The translations under genes were made by a program, and so were the position numbers. A DNA stretch of 64,000 nt. Source: Alentia gelatinosa (Eukaryota > Annelida > Polychaeta > Phyllodocida > Polynoidae). Below are positions 39,516 to 43,735 of the stretch, in pieces (positions within the stretch are counted from its first letter, which is position 1; the number at the start of each line of letters is the position of its first letter). The notes under the pieces were generated by a model. The model had not been told where the DNA came from. It worked only from the letters and a program-made list of their open reading frames with translations, and did no database searches. The stretch lies in contig OX465584.1 in NCBI GenBank assembly GCA_950022655.1, forward strand, positions 29,857,469 through 29,921,468, given 5' to 3'.

Positions 39516-41497
39516 CCGCGTTCAGGTGAGTAGTTAGGTAGAATGTTTGCATACTCACTGCGGCAAAATCCAGAGGCCGACAGTACATGGTTGGGCAGAC
39601 AGACCTTGCATACCAGTGAGGTTGGAGAACACTCTCCGCAGTTATCAATGGGGCAGTCTGAAAAGCGACACAAAATATCTGAAGTGTGTCATCATAGCAA
39701 ATTCGTTGTGTTTTCTTTTTTTTAAAGTAATGGTCGATCTTCGGGCATAAAGATACATATCCCATCTAGATTGTTGTCTATGTCAGTGCCACCAAAGCTA
39801 CAAGGATTTAGCTACAAATATAGGATAAAGATCGCTTATTTTGAAGAGACGTTACCTGTTGCAGCTGCTGCTGGGGAGGAAATCAAAAGCAGAGCACCTG
39901 GAAAGCCAACAAAGTTAGTTTAGCGGACTGTTGTTTACTCATGATGTGTTACTCTGAAAGAAATGACTAGCAATAGCAACAACTGATAATGTTCGCTCTT
40001 GACACCGTTGATTGATATCTCTAACCATAGAAAGACAATGAACCCTGGTGTGATGGCATGTAAATTTTGATTTGCTATATGTGATAGGTGTCTCTTTTCA
40101 CCATCGAGTTCGGACCGCCTGAGGGTTCTAGAAGGACACAATACTCCTTTCCCTAAGTGACTATTTCTAATTAGTACCTTCCATATTGTGTAACAAGTAA
40201 CTTTCAACAGTAACTAAATATGAACTATTAGGTAGTTATGTACCATAATATAATCATAGAAGTTACAATGGATGATTTATGTATAAATATAATCGTATAT
40301 TTATATAATAGTGTCTCGTAATAGATTGTAAAAAAAAAACATTTTCACAACTTGGAAGCCAATTTACCGTTTTGTTATTTCCTTTTGTTTGTATTCTTTT
40401 TAGAAAAAAATACCATAAAGCTAGATTTCATTATCAATGTGTGAGCTATGATTATATCGCATTAAGTATTTTTGCTTTTAGTACCTACATAGTACTTAGT
40501 CTGAGGCGCACCCTAAGTGATCCAGTGTGGGATATGACCGGACCAACCCCTCTAACGTAGCTCAGTACAGACAGAGGTTGGTTGCCAAACTAGCATGTCC
40601 CACGTCTTTCTGACCTGGTTATTTGAGCTAACATATTTTACCACCCATGCACCCGCCCTATAGATAAGCAATGATAAATCTAACATAGGCATATAGTAAC
40701 TAGGCCTTCGAGATTGTTGGTTCAATTATAGGTGCATATATATATATATGTTCAGGTAACACAAGTTATGAACATTAAAAAAAGATATTGTTCGATTTAG
40801 CTTCGAATTTTAGTCATCACGCTATCATTGCCAAACTCAGAGCAAGTGTGATTCCGACACCTATTGTCGAAAACAACATTAGGCGCAGCACTAACAGTGA
40901 ACAGAATGCAAATATCTTGATATTTCCCATAAGTATTCATAGTTTCGGTGTTACTGCTCTATAAATCCATTCGCGGCAACGATCTTCGGTGTTTTCGATT
41001 AGCTTATCATGATAGTTCATTAAAAAAAGGGATACTTATATTACGCATGAGTCTTTAATGATGTGAGGTAGATTTGCTCGGCGTTTAGAAATAAAATGGA
41101 TAAAAGGTCTGAGCTAAATTGACTATTAACCCATAAAAACTACCCGAAAGTGTCATAAGGAAGAAAATATTTTCAGCAGGTAGAAAATCCTCAGAAGAAA
41201 CAAGGATATTGCGAAATACCAGATACAGGGAGAGAATAACGCGGTTCTCACCTTTTTAATTATCAATTAATAGAAATGATACATTTGAAAAAAATATGGA
41301 TAGGAACATATATATATATCGAGAAAATGCAGTGTGACGTCGACACTCCTGTAAAGCTTTTCAACGAGATAACTGTCATGGATAAGTAGACGTTGGCTGA
41401 ACCATGAAAAGGGGCATGGATTTACGCACTTACCTAAGGCCAACTGCAGGGCCACTGATGAGATACCCTTAACGAAACTGAATCGAAGTAACTCCAT
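2042..41497 (-). CDS. Modular secreted cysteine-rich protein, 38 exons, 3' incomplete
   Basis: Thirty-eight minus-strand exons between GT and AG splice sites join into one open frame of 3517 bases (1172 codons plus one base). Exons 1 and 2 encode a signal peptide: a basic N-terminus, a hydrophobic core (VALQLALGALLLISS) and an Ala-rich end. Each later exon encodes one module of about 23-44 residues. Sixteen are canonical six-cysteine modules (C-x3-C-x2-C-x5-C-x2-C-x10-15-C), one is a variant with six, seventeen have four cysteines (C-x7-15-C-x2/3-C-x8-19-C), one has two and one micro-exon has none. The spacing resembles furin-like/growth-factor-receptor cysteine-rich repeats, so an extracellular disulfide-rich rod is inferred. 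I do not recognise a specific orthologue. No transmembrane segment or stop is seen, and the last visible exon ends at a good donor, so the gene continues past the left edge. Every internal exon is phase 1-1, so any can be skipped in frame. Confidence 0.85.
2642..2731 (-). CDS. Cysteine-rich gene exon 37: six-Cys module
   Basis: Spacing is C-x3-C-x2-C-x5-C-x2-C-x10-C with RYFWDQTAC. It is 90 bp, phase 1-1, with acceptor TGTAG and donor GTTAGT. Confidence 0.85.
3100..3201 (-). CDS. Cysteine-rich gene exon 36: six-Cys module
   Basis: Spacing is C-x4-C-x2-C-x6-C-x2-C-x12-C with SSFYLDKTTSEC. It is 102 bp, phase 1-1, with acceptor TCACAG and donor GTGAGT. Confidence 0.85.
3324..3428 (-). CDS. Cysteine-rich gene exon 35: variant module with shifted cysteines
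   Basis: The usual first Cys position is missing; spacing is C-x2-C-x9-C-x2-C-x3-C-x4-C. The edge at 3324 uses a GTGAGT donor and keeps phase 1-1 at 105 bp. A nearer GTATGC donor would break the frame. The acceptor is TCACAG. Confidence 0.7.
3429..4593. other. Intron with simple repeats
   Basis: This is intron between exons 34 and 35 of the cysteine-rich gene. It holds a degenerate GATACA/ACACAG-rich stretch (about 4030-4240) and a run of about 19 C at 4249-4267. Nothing coding is recognised. Confidence 0.6.
4594..4929. mobile_element. Bipartite foldback element, reverse-orientation copy
   Basis: The module 4594-4795 runs from TTTTATTACCCACCTAATAC to GGTGGATAATAAATACA. The hairpin at 4802-4929 follows, with arms starting GACTGGTTTCAGAT and ending GTATCTGAAACCAGTC. 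Its centre (CCTCGCATACGCTCGG, then TATTACTACGCGTCAACT) is shared with the copy at 32.3 kb. The arms are largely different. Confidence 0.6.
4930..5176 (-). other. Unassigned cysteine-containing ORF beside a foldback
   Basis: A minus-strand ORF (4928-5146) contains CGALCTCRPNGLC and SCMRATCNATDQAAL. Its C-x-C then C-x4-C pattern is faintly reminiscent of CFEM-type domains. An overlapping frame encodes a hydrophobic stretch (VGLCVLAAQMAFATLATFAT). No splice sites fit the cysteine-rich gene. It may be a captured gene fragment. Confidence 0.25.
5470..5680. repeat. Small hairpins in intron
   Basis: ATAATCGTAACTCGGCTTCG pairs with its own continuation GCCTCGATAACGATT. A second hairpin pairs TGATGGTCGT with ACAACCATCA near 5630-5665. 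The first has the GGCTTCGCC loop word seen (inverted) in the 1.2 and 39.2 kb foldbacks. Confidence 0.45.
5712..5807 (-). CDS. Cysteine-rich gene exon 34: six-Cys module with an extra cysteine
   Basis: Spacing is C-x3-C-x2-C-x5-C-x2-C-x12-C, with a seventh cysteine inside the last loop (NNYCLDAF). An odd cysteine could pair with another chain or module. It is 96 bp, phase 1-1, with acceptor CGTAG and donor GTAAGT. Confidence 0.85.
6175..6267 (-). CDS. Cysteine-rich gene exon 33: six-Cys module
   Basis: Spacing is C-x3-C-x2-C-x5-C-x2-C-x11-C with DGYYLLDKTTC. It is 93 bp, phase 1-1, with acceptor CTGCAG and donor GTAAGT. Confidence 0.85.
6769..6822. repeat. Hairpin with near-perfect arms
   Basis: CAGGGAGCTGTTTCAAAAC and GTTTTGAAACAGCTCCCTG surround a loop containing GGTTAAGTCTATGG. 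That loop word is shared with the foldback modules. Flanking runs of G (6589-6605) and C (6841-6854) are simple repeats. Confidence 0.65.
6996..7081. repeat. Dispersed repeat shared with 28.8 kb
   Basis: The stretch from GACCAAAACGAGTTGCTTTC through TTTATCTCACCCC and GACGACACACAGGATATAGA matches 28775-28852 almost base for base. It is a partial copy of the TTTATCTCAC-ended module. Confidence 0.6.
8054..8155 (-). CDS. Cysteine-rich gene exon 32: six-Cys module
   Basis: Spacing is C-x4-C-x2-C-x5-C-x2-C-x13-C. It is 102 bp, phase 1-1, with acceptor TTGCAG and donor GTAAGA. From here to the left edge all modules carry at least six cysteines. Confidence 0.85.
8530..8622 (-). CDS. Cysteine-rich gene exon 31: four-Cys module
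   Basis: Spacing is C-x13-C-x2-C-x10-C. It is 93 bp, phase 1-1, with acceptor TTACAG and donor GTACGG. The intron 5' of it (3.4 kb) is the largest of the gene. Confidence 0.8.
8690..8860. repeat. Degenerate TGTATC/TGTG simple repeat
   Basis: Purine/pyrimidine alternation with repeated TATGTATCTG and GTGTGTATGTG words. It is roughly the reverse complement of the repeat at 4030-4240. It creates a spurious plus-strand ORF. Confidence 0.7.
9090..12044. other. Large intron, mostly unrecognised; GC-rich patch
   Basis: This is intron between exons 30 and 31. At 9340-9640 a GC-richer patch is open in both directions (100 residues plus strand, 79 minus strand) without recognisable domains. The rest is AT-rich. 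A stretch near 10.9-11.2 kb could be decayed transposon, but I could not define ends. Confidence 0.4.
12045..12149 (-). CDS. Cysteine-rich gene exon 30: six-Cys module
   Basis: Spacing is C-x3-C-x2-C-x5-C-x2-C-x15-C with SGYYLDTG. It is 105 bp, phase 1-1, with acceptor TTGCAG and donor GTAAAT. Confidence 0.85.
12460..12700 (+). pseudogene. LINE reverse transcriptase C-terminal scrap
   Basis: With a frameshift, plus-strand reading gives GQINKIVKSVNNRLFKLG, then IMEYCSFIADG and LLQKDL. This is the same region as PVMEYCGYLYDGAAQKDI in the larger LINE remnant at 20.1 kb. It is inactive and antisense to the host gene. Confidence 0.6.
12902..12991 (-). CDS. Cysteine-rich gene exon 29: four-Cys module
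   Basis: Spacing is C-x7-C-x2-C-x15-C. It is 90 bp, phase 1-1, with acceptor TTGTAG and donor GTAAGT. Confidence 0.8.
13884..13973 (-). CDS. Cysteine-rich gene exon 28: six-Cys module
   Basis: Spacing is C-x3-C-x2-C-x5-C-x2-C-x10-C with LIWDNNEC. It is 90 bp, phase 1-1, with donor GTAGGT. The 3.0-kb intron 5' of it holds three inverted-repeat elements and a LINE scrap. Confidence 0.85.
14239..14461. mobile_element. MITE family A, copy 1 (GGGGCCC ends)
   Basis: Terminal inverted repeats AGGGGCCCGTTTAATAAT / ATTATTAAAAGGGCCCCT enclose about 220 bp. It matches 36183-36403 along its length, including GGATCGT-CATGAAGACCC and GGTCTCC-TGGCAT. No coding capacity. Confidence 0.75.
14516..14892. mobile_element. 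MITE with CCCCCACCTACCACGAT termini
   Basis: CCCCCACCTACCACGAT at the left is matched by ATCGTGGTAGGTGGGGG at the right, 377 bp end to end. The interior repeats TCGTAG/CTACGAT words many times in both directions. A fortuitous plus-strand ORF starts inside it. Confidence 0.75.
15601..16036. mobile_element. GC-rich nested inverted-repeat element
   Basis: Two direct copies of ACACTGCGCCGCTCCGGTTT-like sequence (15601-15626, 15637-15662) are matched by an inverted copy at 16010-16036. Inside, CAGGTAACGGGTTCCA (15696) pairs with TGGAACCCGTTACCTG (15902). A hairpin TTTATTGTGCCGCAAAACCT forms at 15952-16018. The surrounding 15.4-16.26 kb is markedly GC-rich compared with the introns. Confidence 0.65.
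16588..16848 (-). pseudogene. LINE C-terminal fragment
   Basis: A minus-strand ORF with RLEKYTCSPLYQGIKVWNLI and PHNIQ is typical of the end of non-LTR retrotransposon ORF2, where YxGxxxWNxLP is common. Only about 85 residues remain. Confidence 0.55.
17016..17111 (-). CDS. Cysteine-rich gene exon 27: four-Cys module
   Basis: Spacing is C-x15-C-x2-C-x9-C. It is 96 bp, phase 1-1, with acceptor TTTTAG and donor GTAAGT. Confidence 0.8.
18011..18106 (-). CDS. Cysteine-rich gene exon 26: six-Cys module
   Basis: Spacing is C-x3-C-x2-C-x5-C-x2-C-x12-C (start GCPEGCKSC). It is 96 bp, phase 1-1, with acceptor TTTCAG and donor GTAAGT. It opens a stretch in which six- and four-Cys modules alternate. 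Confidence 0.85.
18636..18749 (-). CDS. Cysteine-rich gene exon 25: four-Cys module
   Basis: Spacing is C-x9-C-x2-C-x16-C. It is 114 bp, phase 1-1, with acceptor TTGCAG and donor GTACGC. It ends the central block of four-Cys modules. Confidence 0.75.
18840..18900. repeat. Hairpin, foldback-like
   Basis: TTCTTTTGATGAAAATACTC and its complement GAATATTTCTATCAAAAGAA surround GAGCTCACAGAGCGAG. The loop resembles that of the 38.7 kb hairpin. Confidence 0.6.
19560..20600 (+). pseudogene. LINE (non-LTR retrotransposon) reverse transcriptase remnant
   Basis: Plus-strand frames joined across stops contain RT signatures: WLTNYLVNRKQ-like start, APQGSVLGP, YADDLVVF, TSKTKTCWFA, YRYIGLVLDS and RPVMEYCGYLYDG. 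At least two in-frame stops (near 19855 and 20251) show it is dead. It lies in an intron, antisense to the cysteine-rich gene. About 1 kb of the RT and its C-terminal part is kept; the 5' ORF and endonuclease are absent. Confidence 0.85.
20734..20829 (-). CDS. Cysteine-rich gene exon 24: four-Cys module
   Basis: Spacing is C-x10-C-x2-C-x9-C with DGYYENGGSC. It is 96 bp, phase 1-1, with acceptor TTGCAG and an atypical donor GTTTGT. An antisense LINE remnant fills the adjacent intron to the left. Confidence 0.8.
   Translation of the reverse strand, partial: NLIHTCAPMRTRQIQTDAGNAMATTRTEAAA
21601..21687 (-). CDS. Cysteine-rich gene exon 23: four-Cys module
   Basis: Spacing is C-x11-C-x2-C-x8-C with RYWDTVC. 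It is 87 bp, phase 1-1, with acceptor CCACAG and donor GTTAGT. Confidence 0.8.
22004..22072 (-). CDS. Cysteine-rich gene exon 22: two-Cys half module
   Basis: This 69-bp phase 1-1 exon has only two cysteines (C-x15-C). Its Thr-rich middle (TTQTAATFEGLETTK) would suit O-glycosylation. It lacks the C-x2-C centre, so it is a degenerate or half module. The acceptor is TTTCAG and the donor GTGCGT. Confidence 0.65.
22516..22539 (-). CDS. Cysteine-rich gene exon 21: 24-bp micro-exon linker
   Basis: This 24-bp phase 1-1 exon would encode VVSGSTAP, a cysteine-free Ser/Thr/Pro linker. Acceptor ATTTCAG and donor GTAAGTCA are both strong and the frame is kept. It matches the linker-like insert expected in a module array, but a micro-exon called by eye could be spurious. 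Confidence 0.55.
22826..22918 (-). CDS. Cysteine-rich gene exon 20: four-Cys module
   Basis: Spacing is C-x10-C-x2-C-x11-C with AWSGGSC. It is 93 bp, phase 1-1, with acceptor AAAAG and donor GTAAAC. Confidence 0.75.
23449..23738. mobile_element. Bipartite foldback element, copy 2
   Basis: The hairpin 23449-23567 has arms from GAAACCGAACGAGAGTTAGA to TCTAACTCGAGTTCGGTTTC and a central GGCAGGTC/GACCTGCC. The module 23575-23738 runs from TGCTACCCCGTC to AAGGGGTAGGATAAA and contains CCTATGTTAAGTCTATGG. Confidence 0.65.
24220..24330 (-). CDS. Cysteine-rich gene exon 19: four-Cys module
   Basis: Spacing is C-x11-C-x2-C-x14-C with YVWYTGG. It is 111 bp, phase 1-1, with donor GTGAGT. Confidence 0.8.
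   Translation of the reverse strand, partial: LYLRHALLPILSLCQNCAKSVDMSGIQEAKPSMGSA
24331..25538. other. Intron, nothing recognised
   Basis: AT-rich intron between exons 18 and 19. I see no ORF with known domains and no clear element. TTTCGAACCTCA at 24556 resembles a pol III B box but lacks a matching A box. Confidence 0.5.
25539..25634 (-). CDS. Cysteine-rich gene exon 18: four-Cys module
   Basis: Spacing is C-x8-C-x2-C-x10-C (CKGCPGFYV). It is 96 bp, phase 1-1, with acceptor TTTAG and donor GTAACA. Confidence 0.8.
26433..26564 (-). CDS. Cysteine-rich gene exon 17: longest four-Cys module
   Basis: Spacing is C-x11-C-x2-C-x19-C, followed by a five-residue tail. At 132 bp it is the longest module exon. 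It is phase 1-1 with acceptor GTCAG and donor GTGAGA. A second AG 8 bp inside would break the frame, which supports the edge chosen. Confidence 0.75.
26724..26930. repeat. Possible inverted-repeat element
   Basis: GACACCAAGCGAG at 26726 is matched by CTCGCTTGGTGT at 26916. An inner palindrome GCGATTTCGGGAATCGC follows the left end. The ends are short, so this is a weak MITE candidate. Confidence 0.4.
27150..27239 (-). CDS. Cysteine-rich gene exon 16: four-Cys module
   Basis: Spacing is C-x9-C-x2-C-x11-C. It is 90 bp, phase 1-1, with donor GTATGT. Confidence 0.8.
27760..27840 (-). CDS. Cysteine-rich gene exon 15: four-Cys module
   Basis: Spacing is C-x9-C-x3-C-x9-C, starting ECDSLPGSETAC. 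It is the only four-Cys module with three residues rather than two between the middle cysteines. It is 81 bp, phase 1-1, with acceptor TTGCAG and donor GTATGT. Confidence 0.75.
28775..28938. mobile_element. TTTATCTCAC-ended module
   Basis: TATTTATCTCAC (28799) and GTGAGATAAATA (28927-28938) bound about 140 bp containing CCCAATGTTAAGTCTATG at 28892-28909. The left part is shared with 6996-7081. It looks like the second module of the foldback family without the hairpin. Confidence 0.6.
29475..29570 (-). CDS. Cysteine-rich gene exon 14: four-Cys module
   Basis: Spacing is C-x9-C-x2-C-x10-C (CNACPGYGW motif). It is 96 bp, phase 1-1, with donor GTAAGC. The acceptor is AAAAG with a weak pyrimidine tract, so the 5' edge is slightly less certain. 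Confidence 0.75.
29776..29877 (-). CDS. Cysteine-rich gene exon 13: four-Cys module
   Basis: Spacing is C-x12-C-x2-C-x14-C. It is 102 bp, phase 1-1, with acceptor TTGCAG and donor GTAAGA. Just upstream in the intron is a direct repeat of AAAGTAAAATGCATACTGG (about 29.88-29.93 kb). Confidence 0.8.
   Translation of the reverse strand, partial: FALRTLQTSIPQLSVRGVKAQNAATFMSLLVCV
30360..30443 (-). CDS. Cysteine-rich gene exon 12: four-Cys module
   Basis: Spacing is C-x12-C-x2-C-x8-C with DGYYYASSC. It is 84 bp, phase 1-1, with acceptor TTCAG and donor GTAAGA. Confidence 0.8.
30853..30948 (-). CDS. Cysteine-rich gene exon 11: six-Cys module
   Basis: Spacing is C-x3-C-x2-C-x5-C-x2-C-x12-C (start DCPQDC, with LWDS near the end). 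It is 96 bp, phase 1-1. It is the only six-Cys module among exons 9-25. Confidence 0.85.
31735..31821 (-). CDS. Cysteine-rich gene exon 10: four-Cys module
   Basis: Spacing is C-x8-C-x2-C-x13-C with a VWNGDEC end. It is 87 bp, phase 1-1, with acceptor CTACAG and donor GTAAGT. Confidence 0.8.
32066..32430. mobile_element. Bipartite foldback element, reverse-orientation copy
   Basis: The module starts TTTTATTACCCACCTAATAC and ends GTGAGTAATAAATACAA. The hairpin at 32293-32430 has arms ACATTACCATGATTTCGATC / GATCCAAATCATGGTAATAT. Its centre (CCTCGCTATCGCTCGG, TATTACTACGCGTCAACT) matches the 4.8-kb copy. Confidence 0.6.
33081..33370. mobile_element. MITE family B, copy 1
   Basis: Ends GGGACTTGTTTCACTAGTTT / AACCTAGTGAAACATGTCCC enclose about 290 bp with TCGTGACA words in both orientations and GCGGCACCAACAGTGCAAGC inside. 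It is homologous to 34879-35168 and 56333-56631. Confidence 0.75.
33670..33771 (-). CDS. Cysteine-rich gene exon 9: four-Cys module
   Basis: Spacing is C-x12-C-x2-C-x11-C. The second and third cysteines of the six-Cys form are absent. It is 102 bp, phase 1-1, with donor GTAAGT. Confidence 0.8.
34023..34118 (-). CDS. Cysteine-rich gene exon 8: six-Cys module
   Basis: Spacing is C-x3-C-x2-C-x5-C-x2-C-x12-C (start ACFTNCKEC). It is 96 bp, phase 1-1, with acceptor TTGCAG and donor GTAAGT. It is the last of the N-terminal block of six-Cys modules. Confidence 0.85.
34624..34719 (-). CDS. Cysteine-rich gene exon 7: six-Cys module
   Basis: Spacing is C-x5-C-x2-C-x5-C-x2-C-x10-C with the conserved FWDGETC end. 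It is 96 bp, phase 1-1, with donor GTGAGT. The intron 5' of it carries two inverted-repeat elements (34.88-35.17 and 36.18-36.40 kb). Confidence 0.85.
34879..35168. mobile_element. MITE family B, copy 2
   Basis: GGGACCTGTTTCACTAGTTT at the left and AACTAATGAAACAGGTCTC at the right. It shares ACCATACAGACATTGGGGTT and CTGCCCTTAGGA with copy 1, about 1.8 kb away. No ORF. Confidence 0.75.
36183..36403. mobile_element. MITE family A, copy 2
   Basis: AGGGGCCCGTTTTATAATC and GGTTATTAAATGGGCCCCT form the ends of a 221-bp element homologous to the 14.24-kb copy. It lies in the intron between exons 6 and 7. Confidence 0.75.
36607..36662. repeat. (TA)n microsatellite
   Basis: About 28 uninterrupted TA units in an intron. 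Confidence 0.95.
36759..36848 (-). CDS. Cysteine-rich gene exon 6: six-Cys module
   Basis: Spacing is C-x3-C-x2-C-x5-C-x2-C-x10-C, with GYYLENGNC before the donor GTAAGT. It is 90 bp, phase 1-1, and fits the family consensus exactly. Confidence 0.85.
37007..37187. mobile_element. MITE with palindromic core
   Basis: GATCCACTAAGGCGA near the left end is matched by TCGCCTTAGTTGATC near the right. The core CGATATTCAATATATTGAAT is itself a palindrome. TTCGCAGACG is directly repeated. About 180 bp, non-coding. Confidence 0.7.
37680..37778 (-). CDS. Cysteine-rich gene exon 5: six-Cys module
   Basis: Spacing is C-x3-C-x2-C-x4-C-x2-C-x14-C (start ECQGQCATC). It is 99 bp, phase 1-1, with acceptor TTGCAG and donor GTGGGT. 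Confidence 0.85.
38227..38334 (-). CDS. Cysteine-rich gene exon 4: six-Cys module
   Basis: Spacing is C-x3-C-x4-C-x8-C-x2-C-x11-C, starting ECPDNC, with a GYYKSSDGSC end typical of the furin-like fold. It is 108 bp, phase 1-1, with donor GTAAGA. Confidence 0.85.
38635..38747. repeat. Long-arm hairpin
   Basis: TACTGGTATGTATTCATATA pairs with TATATGAGTATGTACCAGTA. Inside, TTTCTTTCAATAGAAATATT pairs with AATATTTTTATTGAAAGAAA around GCAGAGCGAG. Confidence 0.7.
39126..39414. mobile_element. Bipartite foldback element, copy 3
   Basis: The hairpin 39126-39265 has arms AAACCCATGAAAGTTTAGGG / CCCTAAACTTGAATGGGTTT and loop AGGCGAAGCCGCGTG. The module 39271-39414 runs from TTTATCTCACCC to GGGGTGAGATAAA and contains CCAATGTTAAGTCTATGG. 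Confidence 0.7.
39462..39513. repeat. (TA)n microsatellite
   Basis: About 26 TA units close to the 3' side of exon 3. It produces meaningless IYIYIY reading frames on both strands. Confidence 0.95.
39559..39657 (-). CDS. Cysteine-rich gene exon 3: six-Cys module
   Basis: This is the first module of the mature protein, with spacing C-x4-C-x2-C-x6-C-x2-C-x11-C and start DCPIDNCGEC. It is a 99-bp phase 1-1 exon with acceptor TTTCAG and donor GTGAGT. A (TA)n microsatellite lies just 3' of it in the following intron. Confidence 0.85.
39856..39897 (-). CDS. Cysteine-rich gene exon 2: signal peptide end
   Basis: This 42-bp phase 1-1 exon encodes ALLLISSPAAAAT, the end of the hydrophobic core and a small-residue cleavage region. 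It lies between acceptor TTCCAG and donor GTAACG. The next exon starts the first cysteine module, so the predicted cleavage site falls near the exon boundary. Confidence 0.75.
39898..41433. other. First coding intron, nothing recognised
   Basis: AT-rich sequence between exons 1 and 2. I see no repeats with definable ends and no coding similarity. Confidence 0.5.
41434..41497 (-). CDS. Cysteine-rich gene exon 1: start codon and first part of signal peptide
   Basis: The ATG at 41497 sits in ACCATGG, an excellent initiation context. It begins MELLRFSFVKGISSVALQLA and ends at donor GTAAGTG in phase 1. The exon probably extends 5' to 41573 as untranslated sequence, after an acceptor-like TTTAG. 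An upstream in-frame ATG at 41587 would add 30 residues but has a poorer context and precedes that acceptor. Confidence 0.75.
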
Positions 41498-41967
41498 GGT
41501 AGTCTCAAATGCGGCCAAAATGACCAGAATCCACGCAGGATAACGTAGTTTTTCTCTCAGTAATGCAGTTTTCCTAAATATTTCCAAACAGAAATCTTAT
41601 CAAATAGATTCTTCCTCTCACATCGGGATTTTCTCATCCACACAGCTCTGAGGCAACCACTTGAATGGGCCTTACGTCTAATGAATGAATTATTTATAAC
41701 TGCCTATGATGTCATGATGTGGATACCTCGTTATTTTCCTAGATACAGCTTCTATTACGGAAAACTGATAATAATAACTGCAACTAGTGTGTCCTTTTGC
41801 GAACTCCGACCAGCCTAAAATTAGGTTATAATGGCGAATGTCCTATACAATTTCCATGTACGATTTCGGAAACTTGAACCTTTACCACCATTGACTACCG
41901 TTGCTTGGTACCTGCCTCATGATCACCGCTGGGACCTAAGATGAAAAAAAGAAAACTCATCTCTTAC

Positions 41968-42020
41968 CTGAGGACCTTCAAAGAGCGGGTTTACTGGAGC
42001 AGAAAGGGCTTCTTAATTGG
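41968..42020 (-). other. Possible 5' untranslated exon of the cysteine-rich gene
   Basis: On the minus strand a strong donor (CAG followed by GTAAGAG) lies with its exon edge at 41968. An acceptor-like TTTAG at 41574-41578 could join it to the start-codon exon. The right-hand limit and transcription start are not visible; 42020 is nominal. This arrangement would place the alternative upstream ATG at 41587 inside the intron. Confidence 0.35.
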
Positions 42021-42788
42021 ATTTCCCTCTCATGCAATGAACTTTAGGATGGACACGGTTGATTGGCACAGGTTGTGCGATTGGGTGCAGCAGGCGTGAA
42101 ATTGTTGTCATGGTGTTGAGTGTTTGGTGATGGTGTGAGGAATGGATGTTGTTGATTAGCAGCAGGGTTAGTTACACCCGAAAAATACATACACTGGGGT
42201 TTGTTTTTAGGTATCACCAACCATGACCTAGAAGTTAGACGTGAAATAGGACGTTCATCAATGACATAATCTGTATTATTATACCACAAATGATGAATAT
42301 GAATATTCATACATGTATGAAGCAACATTTACGCTCTGCAATAATTAAGCCAATTCCACATGTGACTGGAATTTACATTTCATTAATGATGTGTCTATGG
42401 CTCAAGAACAACATGATATACAGAATTGATTTTAATTCTATTTGAACAGTCTGCGTATTTTAAGTCTAACGTTAACCTTATTTAGATGTTTGAGATTTCT
42501 TTTTAAGTGCATTTGGTGGGTTCAATGCCCTAACCCGGGCACCAACCAAAGCCGATGCAGAAATCCAGATCTCCTGATGCAACCCGATGGCTAATCAATT
42601 CAATGCAATTGTTGTGTGATTTTCTTTTCTTCCGTGCTACCCTTGCGGCATTGGAAAATATTTTTGACGTGGCATTGAACATTATGAAGATGCATAGGGT
42701 ATATTCGTACCAGTTATCTACAATCGGTTTAAATTCATCCATATCTATTGTCCATGGTGCTGAGTCCTTCTGCATAATGTGTTTTTGA

Positions 42789-43735
42789 TTAGTGAATCCA
42801 ATTGAAATCGATCTTGTTCCTTAGTCTGCTTGCTTTGTTGCTGATTAGATGTCTGTGTCTAAAGTCCAGTATATGTACCTTGACATCACTCGTCCCGTTG
42901 TGGACTGGCTTATTGAAGTGAGTCAGTACGTCGTTTTTTCCATAGTATCTTTTGCCGATGTAGTTGAGATTATCTCTGATTCTTTCTTTGAATTTTCGTT
43001 TCGACTCTCCCACGGACGTCTATTGCAAGCTTTGCACTCTATACAGTAGATTAAATTGGAGCTGTTGCATGTGACATTACGTTTCGGTGTATGTTTCTCA
43101 TTTGTGGTTTTAGAGTTTATCGTGCCTCCTTAATCTAGGATTTCACAGTATTTGCAGTGCTTCTTCTTACATTCGTTGCGTTTGATTTTTTTCCTTTTCT
43201 GTTTGCGTTCAAGTATTTCTTCTCCAATCCGGTCGTCCACTTTGGTTTTACACTCCGGCAGGATTCTTTCTGGATAACCCTTTACTCTGAAGTCTTTGAG
43301 TTTATCTTATCTGTGTCTTCATCCTTCTTGCATATCCTTCGTATTCTCAGTAGTTGAAAATATGGTAGGATTCGCTTTATGGCTGGTGGATTCGCTGAGT
43401 CAAACTGGACGTCTGTCTTTCTATATCCGTGGGTTTCTTGTAAAATTTATGTTTATCTTCCTTGGTCGTTTGTCCACTTCTTTTGAATACTAAGCTGTGA
43501 ACTTGATTGTTTTGTGTAGTCTGCTCATCTTATTTTATCCAACCATTCCTTGAGCAATTTCCCTCAGTGTGTCCAAACTGCAAAGAAATCATCAATATAC
43601 CTGAGGCACTCTCGTGGTTTATCTCCTTGGAGTTGTCTGTCAGTCGCCCCTCCCTTGTCTGTTGGTTTGATGACAATTTCCTCCTTCTATCCATAAGTTT
43701 GTGGTTGCACGTGGTTGTTTTTTTTTAATTTGAGT
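42789..43735 (-). pseudogene. Penelope-like retroelement fragment
   Basis: Minus-strand frames give EEIVIKPTDKGGA and HKFYKKPTD (the N-terminal part of Penelope-like RT). Farther on come NLIYCIECKACN-like sequence and GESKRKFKERIRDNLNYIGK with HFNKPVH, which match the GIY-YIG endonuclease region. The catalytic RT core is deleted and several frameshifts are present. Confidence 0.7.

Noticed and set aside
2042..39657. Assignment as a proprotein convertase or EGF-family protein
   Set aside because: Only cysteine spacing is similar to furin-like repeats. No protease domain is present, and the spacing and phases do not match EGF domains.
39316..39765. 149- and 96-residue ORFs with IYIYIY runs
   Set aside because: They read through a (TA)n microsatellite. 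Only the part covering exon 3 is real coding.
41498..41587. Upstream start MEIFRKT for the cysteine-rich gene
   Set aside because: An acceptor-like TTTAG lies between it and the better ATG (ACCATGG) at 41497, and the shorter start gives a clean signal peptide.
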